Source: DASQFQ01 sp963805525 (GTDB lineage Bacteria > Actinomycetota > Thermoleophilia > Solirubrobacterales > Solirubrobacteraceae). From it: a stretch of 64,000 bases of DNA. A program made the translations under genes and the position numbers. The stretch covers positions 744,001-808,000 of the forward strand of contig CAWDUT010000004.1 of NCBI GenBank assembly GCA_963805525.1. Reading direction: 5' to 3'. The notes under the pieces are model-generated. The model ran no database searches, was not told where the DNA came from, and saw only the letters and a program-made list of their open reading frames with translations. Of the stretch, positions 23,546 through 31,980 are shown one piece after another (the first letter of the stretch is position 1; each line of letters begins with the position of its first letter).

Positions 23546-24139
23546 GTGCAGACCCGCGTCCTCTACGCCCTCGCCACGCTCGGCCTGTGCGCCGTCGCCG
23601 CGGTGACGGGCGTGTGGATCGCGGAGAGCCGGAGCGCCGACCCGCAGCCCGCGAGCGCGTTCGCCGGCGCGATCCGGCCGCCCGGCGCGCGCGCCCCGGA
23701 CTTCCGCCTGCGCGACCAGGACGGCAAGCCGGTCGCGATGGCCGACTACCGCGGGCGGACGGTCGTGATGACCTTCGTCTACTCGACCTGCAAGGACACC
23801 TGCCCGGCGCAGGTGCAGTCGATCCGCGGCGCGCTCGACAAGCTCGGCCATGACGTGCCGGTGCTCGCGGTCTCGGTCGACCCGAAGCAGGACACGGCGG
23901 CGCGGGCGAAGGCGTTCCTGCTCAAGCAGCACGTCACCGGGCGCGTGCGCTACGTGCTCGGGACGCAGGCGCAGCTGGCGCCGGTGTGGCGCGGCTACGG
24001 CATCGCGCCGCAGCGCGGCTCGCTCGACCACTCGGCCTACGTCGTGCTCGTCGACGCCCGGGGCCGCCAGCGGATCGGCTTCCCGCACTCCGAGCTGACC
24101 CCCGAGGGGCTGGCGTCGGACCTCAGGCGGCTGGGCTAG
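23546..24139 (+). CDS. Sco1/SenC-family copper chaperone-like protein, 197 aa
   Basis: An N-terminal signal anchor (ALATLGLCAVAAVTGVWIA) tethers an extracytoplasmic thioredoxin fold. The Cu-binding motif is Cys82-x3-Cys86 (STCKDTCP), with the third ligand His162 (LDHSAYV), all as in Sco1. Sco proteins deliver copper to the CuA centre of cytochrome c oxidase or maintain its cysteines. GTG 23546 follows the response-regulator stop by 10 nt. The 3' end overlaps a convergent gene by 17 nt. Confidence 0.9.
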   Translation: MQTRVLYALATLGLCAVAAVTGVWIAESRSADPQPASAFAGAIRPPGARAPDFRLRDQDGKPVAMADYRGRTVVMTFVYSTCKDTCPAQVQSIRGALDKLGHDVPVLAVSVDPKQDTAARAKAFLLKQHVTGRVRYVLGTQAQLAPVWRGYGIAPQRGSLDHSAYVVLVDARGRQRIGFPHSELTPEGLASDLRRLG

Positions 24140-24404
24140 CGGCCACGGCGTCCTGCGCCGCGTCCTCGCGGTCGGCCGCCGCGCGGTAGGTCAGATACGC
24201 CTCGCGGCCGCCGCCGGACCGCCAGGTGCGCCACGCACTCTCGGACTCTTCGTGCGCGTCGCTCCACGCGTCGTAGAGCGCGTTCCACTCGGCGCCGCGG
24301 GCGGGCTCGCGGCGGAAGATCAGCTCCCGCGTGTCGGGCACCGCGTCCAGCAGCAGCTTCAGCTCGTGGTGGCTCATCTGTCCCACTATTCGCATCTGAC
24401 GCAT
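24123..24404 (-). CDS. hypothetical small acidic protein, 93 aa
   Basis: ATG 24404 overlaps the preceding TGA (TGATG). A second candidate, ATG 24377 (MSHHELKLLLDAV), has a GGGACA element upstream. The sequence is helical, rich in Glu, Ala and Trp (EWNALYDAWSDAHEESESAWRTWRSG), with no membrane segment or known motif. As the third gene of a membrane-protein operon it may be a soluble accessory. No function can be assigned. Confidence 0.55.
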   Translation of the reverse strand: MRQMRIVGQMSHHELKLLLDAVPDTRELIFRREPARGAEWNALYDAWSDAHEESESAWRTWRSGGGREAYLTYRAAADREDAAQDAVAASPAA

Positions 24405-24550
24405 CAACGGTTGCCCTGTTCCTTCGATTCGGTCCTTTCCTCCCGGCGGTCTTTCGCCTTGCCGACGAGGATCACGCCGATCAGGAACAGCAGGGGCGCC
24501 ACATAGGCGAGCGAGACGAGCCAGTGGCCGGCGTGGGCGAAGACGATCAT
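24404..24550 (-). CDS. single-helix membrane microprotein, 48 aa
   Basis: ATG 24550 overlaps the stop of the large membrane protein (ATGA). The product has one membrane helix (HWLVSLAYVAPLLFLIGVILVG) followed by a strongly charged tail (KAKDRREERTESKEQGNR), predicted inside. The tight coupling on both sides suggests a small subunit or stabiliser of the upstream membrane protein. No family name is known to me. Confidence 0.65.
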   Translation of the reverse strand: MIVFAHAGHWLVSLAYVAPLLFLIGVILVGKAKDRREERTESKEQGNR

Positions 24551-25908
24551 TGGTTCGAGGCCGAGAGCAGGTAGAGCCCGAGGCAGGTGAAGCACACCAT
24601 CAGGATCAGCATGACGATCTGCGACCGGGTACCCGCCTTCGCGTCCTCGTAGAGCGCAAGCGCGCGATCGTGCCCGAGCACGAGCGCGCACACGTGGCCG
24701 ATGACGAGCGATCCGACCTGCGCGTACCAGATGGCGGTGGCGGAGACGACGGAGTAGTCGATGCGGCTCTCCGCTCCCCCGAACAGGTCGCTGCCGTCTC
24801 CCAGCGGGTCGGACATCAGCCGCCAGATGTCCTGCCCGTTGTAGACGAGCAGCGAGAAGTAGTGGGCGACGACGTAGGCGGCGGCGATCGGCACGAGCGT
24901 GTGGGCGAAGGAGCGGCCGAGCTCGGTACGCGTCATCGGGCGCCGCAGGCCCTGCTGGCCCATCCCCCAGATCGCGCCCCAGTAGATGGCCGTCACCAGC
25001 AGCACCGTCACGCTCAGCCCCAGCAGGAACGTGAGCTCGAGCGCGCGAGCGATGTTGAAGCCGAGCGAGTGGAAGAAGTCCTGCAGGTGGGGTGCGATCG
25101 AGTTGAAGACGGTTCCCTCGCTGCCGCCGTCGAACGCCGTGATGCCGATCGACGTGATGACGAGCGCGACGGTCCCGGGCAGCGGGGCGAGCTTGATCGC
25201 TCCCACCACCGGCGGGCGCGCGTAGAGCACGCCGTCGCGGCGCGTGACCGGCGCGAGGCCGGCGAAGATCCCGAAGTAGACGCCGAACGGATCGGCCTTG
25301 CGCGTCCACGGCTCGACGCCGTAGAGGCTCATCCCCACGAACATCGCGACGAGGTAGAGCAGGCCGAGGATGGCCAGCGTCTGCGGCTCGCGCCCCGCGG
25401 CCCAGCAGAGCTCGACGATCCCGAAGAAGAAGATGCCGGCCATCGCGGGCCAGCGCCCCAGGCGCTCGGGGTAGTCGAGCGGCTCGGCCGGTGCGACGCG
25501 CGCTACCACCCAGCCGACCACGCGCCCGATCGCGCGCCACGGGCTGAGCAGGCGGAAGACGTCGCCGAACACCAGCGACACGAACGGGATCCCCACCCAA
25601 AAGAGCACGAAGACGACCGTCGGCGCGAGGTTGTCCTGCTCGGCGTCGGTGCCGGCCAGGCCGGCGTAGACGCTCGCGCCGAACGCCAGCACGCCGACGA
25701 GGCCGAGCACGGCGTCGACGACGATCGGCAGCCGGAACAGCCGCCGCTCCCGCAGCTCCTGCAGCCGCGGGGTCGACCACAGCGTCGCCAGTGCCAGGAA
25801 CGAGACGACCAGCACCGTCGCCGCTGCGGCCGCGAACAGCGACTTGGGGATCGGCAGGTCGGCACGGCCGACGAGCCCGTGCGCGAAGACGGGTGCGGGG
25901 AGCAGCAC
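24547..25908 (-). CDS. polytopic membrane protein, 453 aa (family often labelled fenitrothion hydrolase)
   Basis: About 11-12 hydrophobic helices are visible. The start FAHGLVGRADLPIPKSLF is a hallmark of an actinobacterial membrane family often called fenitrothion hydrolase in databases. I see no hydrolase motif. Conserved His-containing helices (VVAHYFSLLVYNGQDIW and GHVCALVLGHDRALAL) could bind metal or haem. The first gene of an operon with a 48-residue membrane protein and a 93-residue protein. A hairpin at 25931-25956 separates it from the gene upstream. The function is unknown. Confidence 0.7.
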   Translation of the reverse strand: MLLPAPVFAHGLVGRADLPIPKSLFAAAAATVLVVSFLALATLWSTPRLQELRERRLFRLPIVVDAVLGLVGVLAFGASVYAGLAGTDAEQDNLAPTVVFVLFWVGIPFVSLVFGDVFRLLSPWRAIGRVVGWVVARVAPAEPLDYPERLGRWPAMAGIFFFGIVELCWAAGREPQTLAILGLLYLVAMFVGMSLYGVEPWTRKADPFGVYFGIFAGLAPVTRRDGVLYARPPVVGAIKLAPLPGTVALVITSIGITAFDGGSEGTVFNSIAPHLQDFFHSLGFNIARALELTFLLGLSVTVLLVTAIYWGAIWGMGQQGLRRPMTRTELGRSFAHTLVPIAAAYVVAHYFSLLVYNGQDIWRLMSDPLGDGSDLFGGAESRIDYSVVSATAIWYAQVGSLVIGHVCALVLGHDRALALYEDAKAGTRSQIVMLILMVCFTCLGLYLLSASNQ

Positions 25909-25930
25909 TCGGATGCAGTCTAAGAACGAC

Positions 25931-25956
25931 GACGGCCCCGCCGGAGCGGGGCCGTC
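25931..25956 (-). terminator. strong GC hairpin terminator
   Basis: GACGGCCCCGC, loop CGGA, GCGGGGCCGTC: an 11-bp perfect stem. It lies 28 nt after the stop of the secreted protein gene at 25984 in the direction of its transcription. On that strand it is followed by GTCGTTCTTA, only weakly T-rich, as is common in high-GC actinobacteria. It also insulates the next operon, whose start is at 25908. Confidence 0.7.
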
Positions 25957-25983
25957 GGCCCTTCAGGAGTTGCTAACCGCTGA

Positions 25984-26703
25984 CTACTTCTTGCACGTCG
26001 CGGTCGAGGTGCCCGACGCGCTCGGCTTCGGCGGCTGGTTGGGGTTCGGGGCGAAGGTCAGCTTCGCGCCGAACTTGTGCTTCTTGTTCTTGCAGCCGAC
26101 CGACGAGACGAGGGCGTTCTTGCCCTTCTTGAGCTGCAGCGTGCTCTTGAGGTCGACCAGCGCCGCGTACAGGCCCGGAGCGGGCTGCTGCAGGTCCGGC
26201 GGGATGGTGATGACGAGCTTCTGGCCGAACCCGCCGCTGCCCTTGGAGATCTTGCCCGAGAGGGCCTTCGACACGGTGCCGCCCTGCTGCTTGATGTAGA
26301 AGATCACGAGGTTCTTGCCGCCGACGAAGGCGGTGACGTCGAAGTTCAGCGGGATGCGGTCCGGACCCACGACTGCGTGGGTGAGGCCGGTGCCGGCCTT
26401 GGACTTCGAGGGGCAGGCCGAGGGGCCGTTGGCCTGGATCTTGCTGAGCTTGCAGGTGGTCAGGCCCTTGCCGGAGATCTTGACGGTCTTCGGGAAGTCG
26501 ATCTCGATCTTCGAGGCGCTCGTGCCCTCGATGTTGTTCTTGACGAACGTCGTGACCTTGATGGACTTGGGCTTCTTCTTCGTGCCGGACTTGGTCGGAG
26601 AAACCGTGGTGGTCGCGGTCACGTCGCCGCTCTGGGCCACAGCGACCGTGGCCATGGCGAGAGCCGCCAGCGCGGCGATCACCGCGATGAGGTACTTGCG
26701 CAA
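25984..26703 (-). CDS. secreted Lys/Ser-rich protein, 239 aa
   Basis: TTG 26703 has an excellent GAGGAGGAG ribosome-binding site upstream. A Sec signal peptide (YLIAVIAALAALAMATVAVAQ) is followed by a beta-rich secreted domain with a Lys-rich composition. Cysteine residues occur at TTCKLSK, ACPSK, VGCKNKK and TATCKK, suggesting disulfides. The pattern (KVTTFVKNNIEGTSASKIEIDFP, NFDVTAFVGGKN) suggests a beta-sandwich. No catalytic motif is seen. The function is unknown; it is likely an abundant extracellular protein given the strong initiation site. Confidence 0.7.
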   Translation of the reverse strand: MRKYLIAVIAALAALAMATVAVAQSGDVTATTTVSPTKSGTKKKPKSIKVTTFVKNNIEGTSASKIEIDFPKTVKISGKGLTTCKLSKIQANGPSACPSKSKAGTGLTHAVVGPDRIPLNFDVTAFVGGKNLVIFYIKQQGGTVSKALSGKISKGSGGFGQKLVITIPPDLQQPAPGLYAALVDLKSTLQLKKGKNALVSSVGCKNKKHKFGAKLTFAPNPNQPPKPSASGTSTATCKK

Positions 26704-26829
26704 GAAAGTCTCCTCCTCAGGAGAGATGTGTGTTCAGGACAGGGGGAAGGCCCCGGATTCACCGGAGCCTATCTGCAGGTAAGAGACCCCGCTACCGGCC
26801 AAAAGTTTCGCTTGCTAGCGTCGATTGGC

Positions 26830-27570
26830 GTGCGAGCCCCCGCCGGTGCCATCCCCGCGCCCCCGTTCCCGCGCGACCTCGAGTGGGTCAACGTGGCGCC
26901 GCTGCGCATGGACAAGCAGCGTGGCCGGCCGGTGCTCGTCGAGTTCTGGGACTTCTGCCGCGTCAACTCGCTGCGCACGCTGCCGTACGTGATGGCGTGG
27001 CACGAGCGCTATGCGGAGGACGGCCTGCGCGTGATCGGCATCCACACCGGGGGCTTCCTACCCGCGCGCGACGTCGAGGCGGTCAAGGCGGCGGTGGCGC
27101 GGCTCGGGATCGAGTACCCGGTGGTGATCGACGAGCGGCTCGAGCTGTGGGACTTCTACGGCAACGAGGGCTGGCCCGCCCGCTACCTGTGGGACCGCGA
27201 CGGCGCGCTCTACTCGATGCACTACGGCGAGGGCGCCTACGGCGAGACCGAGCGCGAGATCCAGGCGCTGCTCGGCGTCGAGCGCGAGCTCGTGCCGGCG
27301 CTGCGGCCCGAGGACGAGGAGGGCGTGCTGCTGCCGGCCCAGACCGCCGACCAGCCCGGCGCCTACTCGGGGCCCTACGAGGCGGCCGGCGTGTGGGCGG
27401 TGCTCGAGGGCGAGGGGTGGGTGCGGGTAGGAGGTCGCGAGATCGCGGTCGACGGGCCGGCCGCATACCCGCTGATCGAGCACGACCGCCATACGCGCGG
27501 CGAGCTGGAGCTCGAGATCGGCCCCGGCGTCACCTGCCACGCCACCTGCTTCACGCCCGGCGTGGCCTGA
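26830..27570 (+). CDS. DipZ/TlpA-like redoxin lacking CxxC, with C-terminal beta domain, 246 aa
   Basis: The N-terminal half is a thioredoxin-fold redoxin: GRPVLVEFWDFCRVNSLRTLPYV, then LRVIGIHTGGF and YPVVIDERLELWDFYGNEGWPARYLWDRDG. In DipZ/TlpA the equivalent motif is C-x-x-C; here those positions read Arg and Ser, leaving only Cys43 one place earlier. The C-terminal 90 residues resemble the beta-sandwich after the redoxin of DipZ. No signal peptide follows GTG 26830, so it is probably cytoplasmic. Disulfide exchange through a classical pair is not possible. Confidence 0.75.
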   Translation: MRAPAGAIPAPPFPRDLEWVNVAPLRMDKQRGRPVLVEFWDFCRVNSLRTLPYVMAWHERYAEDGLRVIGIHTGGFLPARDVEAVKAAVARLGIEYPVVIDERLELWDFYGNEGWPARYLWDRDGALYSMHYGEGAYGETEREIQALLGVERELVPALRPEDEEGVLLPAQTADQPGAYSGPYEAAGVWAVLEGEGWVRVGGREIAVDGPAAYPLIEHDRHTRGELELEIGPGVTCHATCFTPGVA

Positions 27571-28666
27571 GCTCCTCGTGCCCGCGGTCGCCGAGCAGGC
27601 GGACGAGCTCGGGCGGCCCGCTCTCCCCCACGCGGATCGCGGTGCCGGGCCAGTACGGCGAGTGGTTCGGCTCGGCTGAGAGGAAGTGCGGCTGGTAGGT
27701 CCAGCTGCCGCTGTTGATCAGGCGCGTCCCGCTGGGTGTCGTCCACTCCGAGAGGTCGTCGCGCGCCCACGGGCCGGCGCGGTGCGTGTGCCCCCACAGG
27801 ACGTACGGGGCGCTGATGTCGAGACGTCGCAGCACCTCCCGCATGCCGCGCAGGCCACCGCTGCGCAGCGCCTGGCCGGAGAGGTGGCGGTCGATCGGGC
27901 CGAGGCCGATCGCGTTGATGGCGCCGACCGCGGCGACGTAGCCGGCGCCGAGCGCGGCGGCGCGGATCGGGTGGCGGCGCCGCCCCTCCCCCGCCAGCGC
28001 GACCCAGGCGCGCGCCGAGGCGCCGGCACCGCCGGTCATCGCGCCGTTCTCGGAGCGCTGGACGAGCGTGTGCATCCACGCGTAGAGCGGCGCGAGCGCG
28101 GACTCGTAGCCGTCGGCGGTCGCGTGGTCCTCCGGCAGGTGGACGAGCCATCGCGCCATCGCGCCGGCGGCGAGGCGCTCGAAGGTCGGGACCGTCGTGT
28201 GGAGGTCGGAGTAGTGGCCGTGGATGGCGTAGACGTCGTCGCGCAGCCACAGGCCGGGGTACGCGATCGACACGCGCGCGGGCGCGGCGCGCTCGGCCAG
28301 CCGTGCGGCGAGCGGGCCGGCCTGCTCCGGGCGCATCGTCTGCTCGAGCGCGAGGAAGCCGGGCGGCTCGGACTGCAGGCGGCCGTCGATCCAGCCCGCG
28401 ACCAGCCCGTGGTCGTGGTTGCCGCCGACGATGACGAGCTCGCCGTCCGGCCCCAGCGCGCGCCCGAGGTCGGCGAACACATCGCCGGCCAGCTCGGCCG
28501 CGTCGCGCTGGGCGTTCTCGCGCAGCTCGAGCCCGTCGCCGAGGATCACGAGCCGGTCGACGCTCGCCACGGCCTCGAGCAGCGGCGCGCGCAGATCGGG
28601 GCGGCGGAGCAGGTCCGAGTGCTTCTGGGAGCCGAGGTGGAGATCGGAGACGACGAGCGTCGGCAT
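27551..28666 (-). CDS. calcineurin-like metallophosphoesterase, 371 aa
   Basis: The dinuclear-metal phosphoesterase motifs are all present: DLHLG (8-12), LGDGLE, GGNHDHG, AIHGHYSD and WGHTHRAG. The layout resembles LpxH/UDP-diacylglucosamine pyrophosphatase-type enzymes, but no lipid A synthesis is expected in an actinobacterium. A helical insert with a hydrophobic stretch (AAALGAGYVAAVGAINAIG) might associate with membrane. It overlaps the convergent redoxin gene by 20 nt. The substrate is unknown. Confidence 0.85.
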   Translation of the reverse strand: MPTLVVSDLHLGSQKHSDLLRRPDLRAPLLEAVASVDRLVILGDGLELRENAQRDAAELAGDVFADLGRALGPDGELVIVGGNHDHGLVAGWIDGRLQSEPPGFLALEQTMRPEQAGPLAARLAERAAPARVSIAYPGLWLRDDVYAIHGHYSDLHTTVPTFERLAAGAMARWLVHLPEDHATADGYESALAPLYAWMHTLVQRSENGAMTGGAGASARAWVALAGEGRRRHPIRAAALGAGYVAAVGAINAIGLGPIDRHLSGQALRSGGLRGMREVLRRLDISAPYVLWGHTHRAGPWARDDLSEWTTPSGTRLINSGSWTYQPHFLSAEPNHSPYWPGTAIRVGESGPPELVRLLGDRGHEELRPRRA

Positions 28667-28692
28667 TGGTCAGGAGACTAGGCTCCGCGCCC

Positions 28693-29832
28693 GTGACCGC
28701 CGGTCCCGGCCCGCTCGATGGCCTCCTCGTCGCCGACTTCTCGCGCGTGCTCGCGGGGCCGTTCGCGGCGATGACGCTCGGCGACCTCGGCGCCGACGTG
28801 ATCAAGGTCGAGCGGCCCGAGGCGGGCGACGACACGCGCCACTGGGGGCCGCCGTGGCGCGACGACGAGTCGACCTACTACCTGGGGCTGAACCGCAACA
28901 AGCGCTCGGTCGCGCTCGACCTCGGCGACGAGGGCGACCGCGAGCTCGCGCGCGAGCTGGGGTCGCGCGCTGACGTCCTGATCGAGTCGTTCCGGCCCGG
29001 CCTGTTCGCGTCCTGGGGCCTCGGCGGCGACACGCTGCGGGCGGCAGGGAACCCGCGGCTCGTCTCGTGCTCGATCACGGCCTTCGGCTCCTCCGAGCGC
29101 GCGGCCGGGCTGCCGGGCTACGACCTGCTGCTGCAGGCGATGGGCGGGCTCATGAGCGTCACCGGCGAGGCCGGCGGCGAGCCGGTCAAGGTCGGCGCGG
29201 CGGTCGTCGACCTCGTGGCCGGGCTGCTGGCGGTCGCGGGGATCGAGGCGGCGCTGGTCGAGCGCGAGCGCACCGGCGAGGGGCGGCACGTCGAGGTCTC
29301 GCTGCTCGACTCCGTGCTGACCTCGCTGCTCAACCAGGGCGCGGGCTGGGTGTCGGCCGGCGAGCGCCCGCAGCGGCGCGGCAACCGGCACCCGAGCATC
29401 GCGCCGTACGAGACCTTCGCGGCGGCCGACCGCGGGATCGCGGTCGCATGCGGCAACGACCGGCTGTTCGCACGGCTGTGCGAGGCGATCGGGCTGCCCG
29501 AGCTGCCGGGGGACGAGCGCTTCGCCTCCAACACGGCTCGGGTGGCGCACATCGACGAGTTGGGCGAGGCGCTCGAGGCGGTGTTCAAGACGCAGCCGGC
29601 CGACCACTGGGTCGAGGTCCTGCGCGCGGCCAACGTCCCGGTCGGCCCGATCAACGACGTCGCCGAGGCCTACGCGATGGCCGAGGGGCTCGGCCTGGAG
29701 CCGATCCTCGAGGCGGACGGCGTCCCGCTCGCCCGGCCCCCGATCGGCTCCCTGCGCCGGCGGCCGCCGCGGCTCGACGAGCACGGCGACGACATCCGCG
29801 CGTGGCTCAAGGACCGATCCCGGAGGCCTTGA
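28693..29832 (+). CDS. CaiB/BaiF-type (class III) CoA-transferase, 379 aa
   Basis: The sequence has family hallmarks: LLVADFSRVLAGPFAAMTLGDLGADVIKVERP at the N-terminus, YLGLNRNKRSVALDL, then PGYDLLLQAMGG, in which Asp144 is the likely acyl-acceptor nucleophile. GRHVEVSLLDS and VPVGPINDVAE lie further on. These cytoplasmic interlocked dimers move CoA between carboxylates. The acid substrate cannot be inferred. GTG 28693 is preferred, 27 nt after the divergent phosphoesterase start. The 3' end overlaps a convergent gene by 26 nt. Confidence 0.88.
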   Translation: MTAGPGPLDGLLVADFSRVLAGPFAAMTLGDLGADVIKVERPEAGDDTRHWGPPWRDDESTYYLGLNRNKRSVALDLGDEGDRELARELGSRADVLIESFRPGLFASWGLGGDTLRAAGNPRLVSCSITAFGSSERAAGLPGYDLLLQAMGGLMSVTGEAGGEPVKVGAAVVDLVAGLLAVAGIEAALVERERTGEGRHVEVSLLDSVLTSLLNQGAGWVSAGERPQRRGNRHPSIAPYETFAAADRGIAVACGNDRLFARLCEAIGLPELPGDERFASNTARVAHIDELGEALEAVFKTQPADHWVEVLRAANVPVGPINDVAEAYAMAEGLGLEPILEADGVPLARPPIGSLRRRPPRLDEHGDDIRAWLKDRSRRP

Positions 29833-30136
29833 AGAGCTCGGACGGCGCGACCGCGGTGGTCGCCACCCAGTGACCGTGCCGGCGGTCCAGCAGGATGCCG
29901 GCGCGCTTCGGGACCCCGCAGCCGCGTATGCCGCGCACCCGCACGCGCGTCCCGAGGTCGCCCCGCACACGCGTCTGGACGCGGTAGAGGCCAGGCTTGA
30001 TCCGCTTGCCGACGAACGCGGCGTCGGAGGCGACCAGCCGGTCGTGCAGGCCGCGCTCGGAGGTGCGCGGGCAGGCGGCGGCGGGCGCGGCCCCGATCAG
30101 GGTCAGGAGGACGGCGGCGGCGAGGAGGCGTTTCAC
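29807..30136 (-). CDS. secreted small basic protein, 109 aa
   Basis: GTG 30136 overlaps the ispH stop (GTGA). A signal peptide (LLAAAVLLTLIGAAPAAA) is followed by a short mature domain with two cysteines (ACPRTSERG and RGCGVPKRAG) that could pair. Strand-like segments DAAFVGKRIKPGLYRVQTRVRGDLG and GTRVRVRGI suggest an OB-like or beta-barrel fold. No known function. It is coupled to ispH only by position. Confidence 0.65.
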   Translation of the reverse strand: MKRLLAAAVLLTLIGAAPAAACPRTSERGLHDRLVASDAAFVGKRIKPGLYRVQTRVRGDLGTRVRVRGIRGCGVPKRAGILLDRRHGHWVATTAVAPSELFKASGIGP

Positions 30137-31107
30137 GCCTCGCGGGCGGCCAGCGCCTGCCGCACCGTCTTGGGCAGCATGAAGCGGACGTCCTCGCGCA
30201 TGACCTCGAACTCCGCGACGTCCTCGGTGCCGCGGGCGCGGAAGAAGTCGACCAGGCGGGTGACGAGCTCCTCGGGCGCGCTCGCGCCGGAGCTGATGCC
30301 GACCACGCGGGCGCCCTCGAGCCACTCGTCGCGGACCTGGCGCTCGTTGTCGATCAGGTAGGCGTCGGCGCCGTAGTCGCGCGCGACGTCGACCAGGCGC
30401 TGCGAGTTCGACGAGTTGCTCGACCCGATCACCAGCACGAGGTCGCACTCGGCGGCCATCTGCTTGACGGCGGCCTGGCGGTTGGTGGTCGCGTAACAGA
30501 TGTCGTCGGTTCGCGGCCCGGTGATGGCCGGGAACTTCTCGCGCAGGCGGTTGATGATCGCGCGCGTCTCGTCGACCGACAGCGTGGTCTGGGAGATGTA
30601 GGCGATGCGCTCCGGATCCTCGATCTCGAGCGCGTCGACGTCGGCCTCGGTCTCCACCAGCACGATGTGCTCGGGCGCCTCGCCCATCGTGCCCTCGACC
30701 TCCTCGTGGCCGGCGTGGCCGATGAGGACGATCGTGTAGCCCTCGGCGGCGAACTTCTTCGCCTCGACGTGGACCTTGGTCACCAGCGGGCAGGTGGCGT
30801 CGAGCGTGAAGAGGTTGCGCTGCTTGGCGTCGGCGTGAACGGCCGGGGAGACGCCGTGGGCGGAGAAGACGGTCGTGGCGCCCTCGGGGATCGTGTCGTC
30901 GAGCTCCTCGACGAAGATCGCGCCGCGCTCGCGCAGCTGCGCGACCACGTGCTTGTTGTGGACGATCTCCTTGCGCACGTAGACCGGCGCGCCGTAGAGC
31001 TCGAGCGCGCGCTCGACGGTCTGCACGGCGCGGTCGACGCCGGCGCAGTAGCCGCGCGGCGCGGCGAGCAGCAGCCGCTCGGGCGCTGGGAGGCTGGTGG
31101 TGGCCAT
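30133..31107 (-). CDS. ispH: 4-hydroxy-3-methylbut-2-enyl diphosphate reductase, 324 aa
   Basis: The last enzyme of the MEP isoprenoid pathway, making IPP and DMAPP from HMBPP with a 4Fe-4S cluster. The three cluster cysteines are Cys21 (RGYCAGVDRA), Cys106 (DATCPLV) and Cys204 (DDICYATTNR). Substrate-binding His50 and His84, and the IGHAGHEEVEGT loop with its catalytic Glu, are present. The length is standard. It is followed by a small secreted protein with 4-nt overlap. Confidence 0.96.
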   Translation of the reverse strand: MATTSLPAPERLLLAAPRGYCAGVDRAVQTVERALELYGAPVYVRKEIVHNKHVVAQLRERGAIFVEELDDTIPEGATTVFSAHGVSPAVHADAKQRNLFTLDATCPLVTKVHVEAKKFAAEGYTIVLIGHAGHEEVEGTMGEAPEHIVLVETEADVDALEIEDPERIAYISQTTLSVDETRAIINRLREKFPAITGPRTDDICYATTNRQAAVKQMAAECDLVLVIGSSNSSNSQRLVDVARDYGADAYLIDNERQVRDEWLEGARVVGISSGASAPEELVTRLVDFFRARGTEDVAEFEVMREDVRFMLPKTVRQALAAREA

Positions 31108-31128
31108 CGCAGTCCAGTGTAGGCGGGG

Positions 31129-31980
31129 CTAGCGCCAGGTCCGCAGCAGCTCGAGGACCGCCTCGCCGGAGCGGTCGAGCGAGTTCGCCGACACCGCGCT
31201 CATGTCGTCGCAGGTCTTGTGCCAGCAGGGGAAGTCGAAGTCGATGAGGTCGATCGCCGGGACGCCGCGGGCGGTGAACGGCGTGTGGTCGTCGGTGATC
31301 TCCCCCTGCTGCTCGTCCGGGAACGTGCCGCCCACGCCGACCCGCTTCGCCGCCCGCCGCAGCCGCGCCCACAGCTTCGCGTCCGAGCCGGCCTCGCGCG
31401 GGATGCTCAGGCTCTTGTTGGCCACGAAGTCGAGCAGCACCAGCGCGCGCAGCTCTTTCGCGTGGCGGCGCGCGTAGGCCTTCGAGCCGCGCACGCCGGT
31501 GGCGAGGAAGTCGCGGCTGTCGTCGGTCGCCTCCTCGCCGTCGAACAGCACGAAGCGCAGCTCCGGCGCGCCCTTGGGGCGCTTGGTGTGGCGCAGCGCG
31601 CGGGCCAGCTCGAGCACCGCGGCGGTGCCGCCGGCGCCGTCGTTGGCGCCGACGAAGCCCGGCAGGTTCTTGGTGTCGTAGTGCGCGGCGACCACCACCG
31701 CCGGCTTCTTGCCGGGGATGCGGCCGACGATGTTGCGCAGGCCCGGGTGGCCGGGCACGGCCTCGAAGTGCCCGCGCGGAAGCGCGTGCTTGAGCCGCAC
31801 CGCGAGCTTGCGCAGCACCGGCGAGCCCGCCGGGCGCGGGCCCAGCTTGACCTCGCGGCGCAGCTCGGCGAACGCCCGCGTGCCGTCGAAGCGGTCGGCG
31901 CGCGCGCTCTGCTGCGCCCCGTCAGAGCCGCATCCCGCGCACGCGAGCGCGGCGAGGAGGACGCCGAGCAGCACCCTCAA
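31129..31980 (-). CDS. M28-family zinc aminopeptidase-like lipoprotein, 283 aa
   Basis: The N-terminus has a lipoprotein signal with lipobox (LAALACAGC). Zinc-peptidase M28 motifs follow: AAHYDTK, GANDGAGGTAAVLELAR (bridging Asp), FVLFDGEEATDD (catalytic Glu pair), LVLLDFV, and a final His in EITDDHTPF. It is probably a membrane-anchored exopeptidase, or a glutaminyl-cyclase-like enzyme since both share this fold. TTG 31980 overlaps the acyl-CoA dehydrogenase stop (TTGA); GTG 31974 is the alternative. Confidence 0.82.
   Translation of the reverse strand: MRVLLGVLLAALACAGCGSDGAQQSARADRFDGTRAFAELRREVKLGPRPAGSPVLRKLAVRLKHALPRGHFEAVPGHPGLRNIVGRIPGKKPAVVVAAHYDTKNLPGFVGANDGAGGTAAVLELARALRHTKRPKGAPELRFVLFDGEEATDDSRDFLATGVRGSKAYARRHAKELRALVLLDFVANKSLSIPREAGSDAKLWARLRRAAKRVGVGGTFPDEQQGEITDDHTPFTARGVPAIDLIDFDFPCWHKTCDDMSAVSANSLDRSGEAVLELLRTWR

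Noticed and set aside
24547..25908. Fenitrothion hydrolase as a function
   Set aside because: Only a database-style name. The protein is a polytopic membrane protein without hydrolase motifs.
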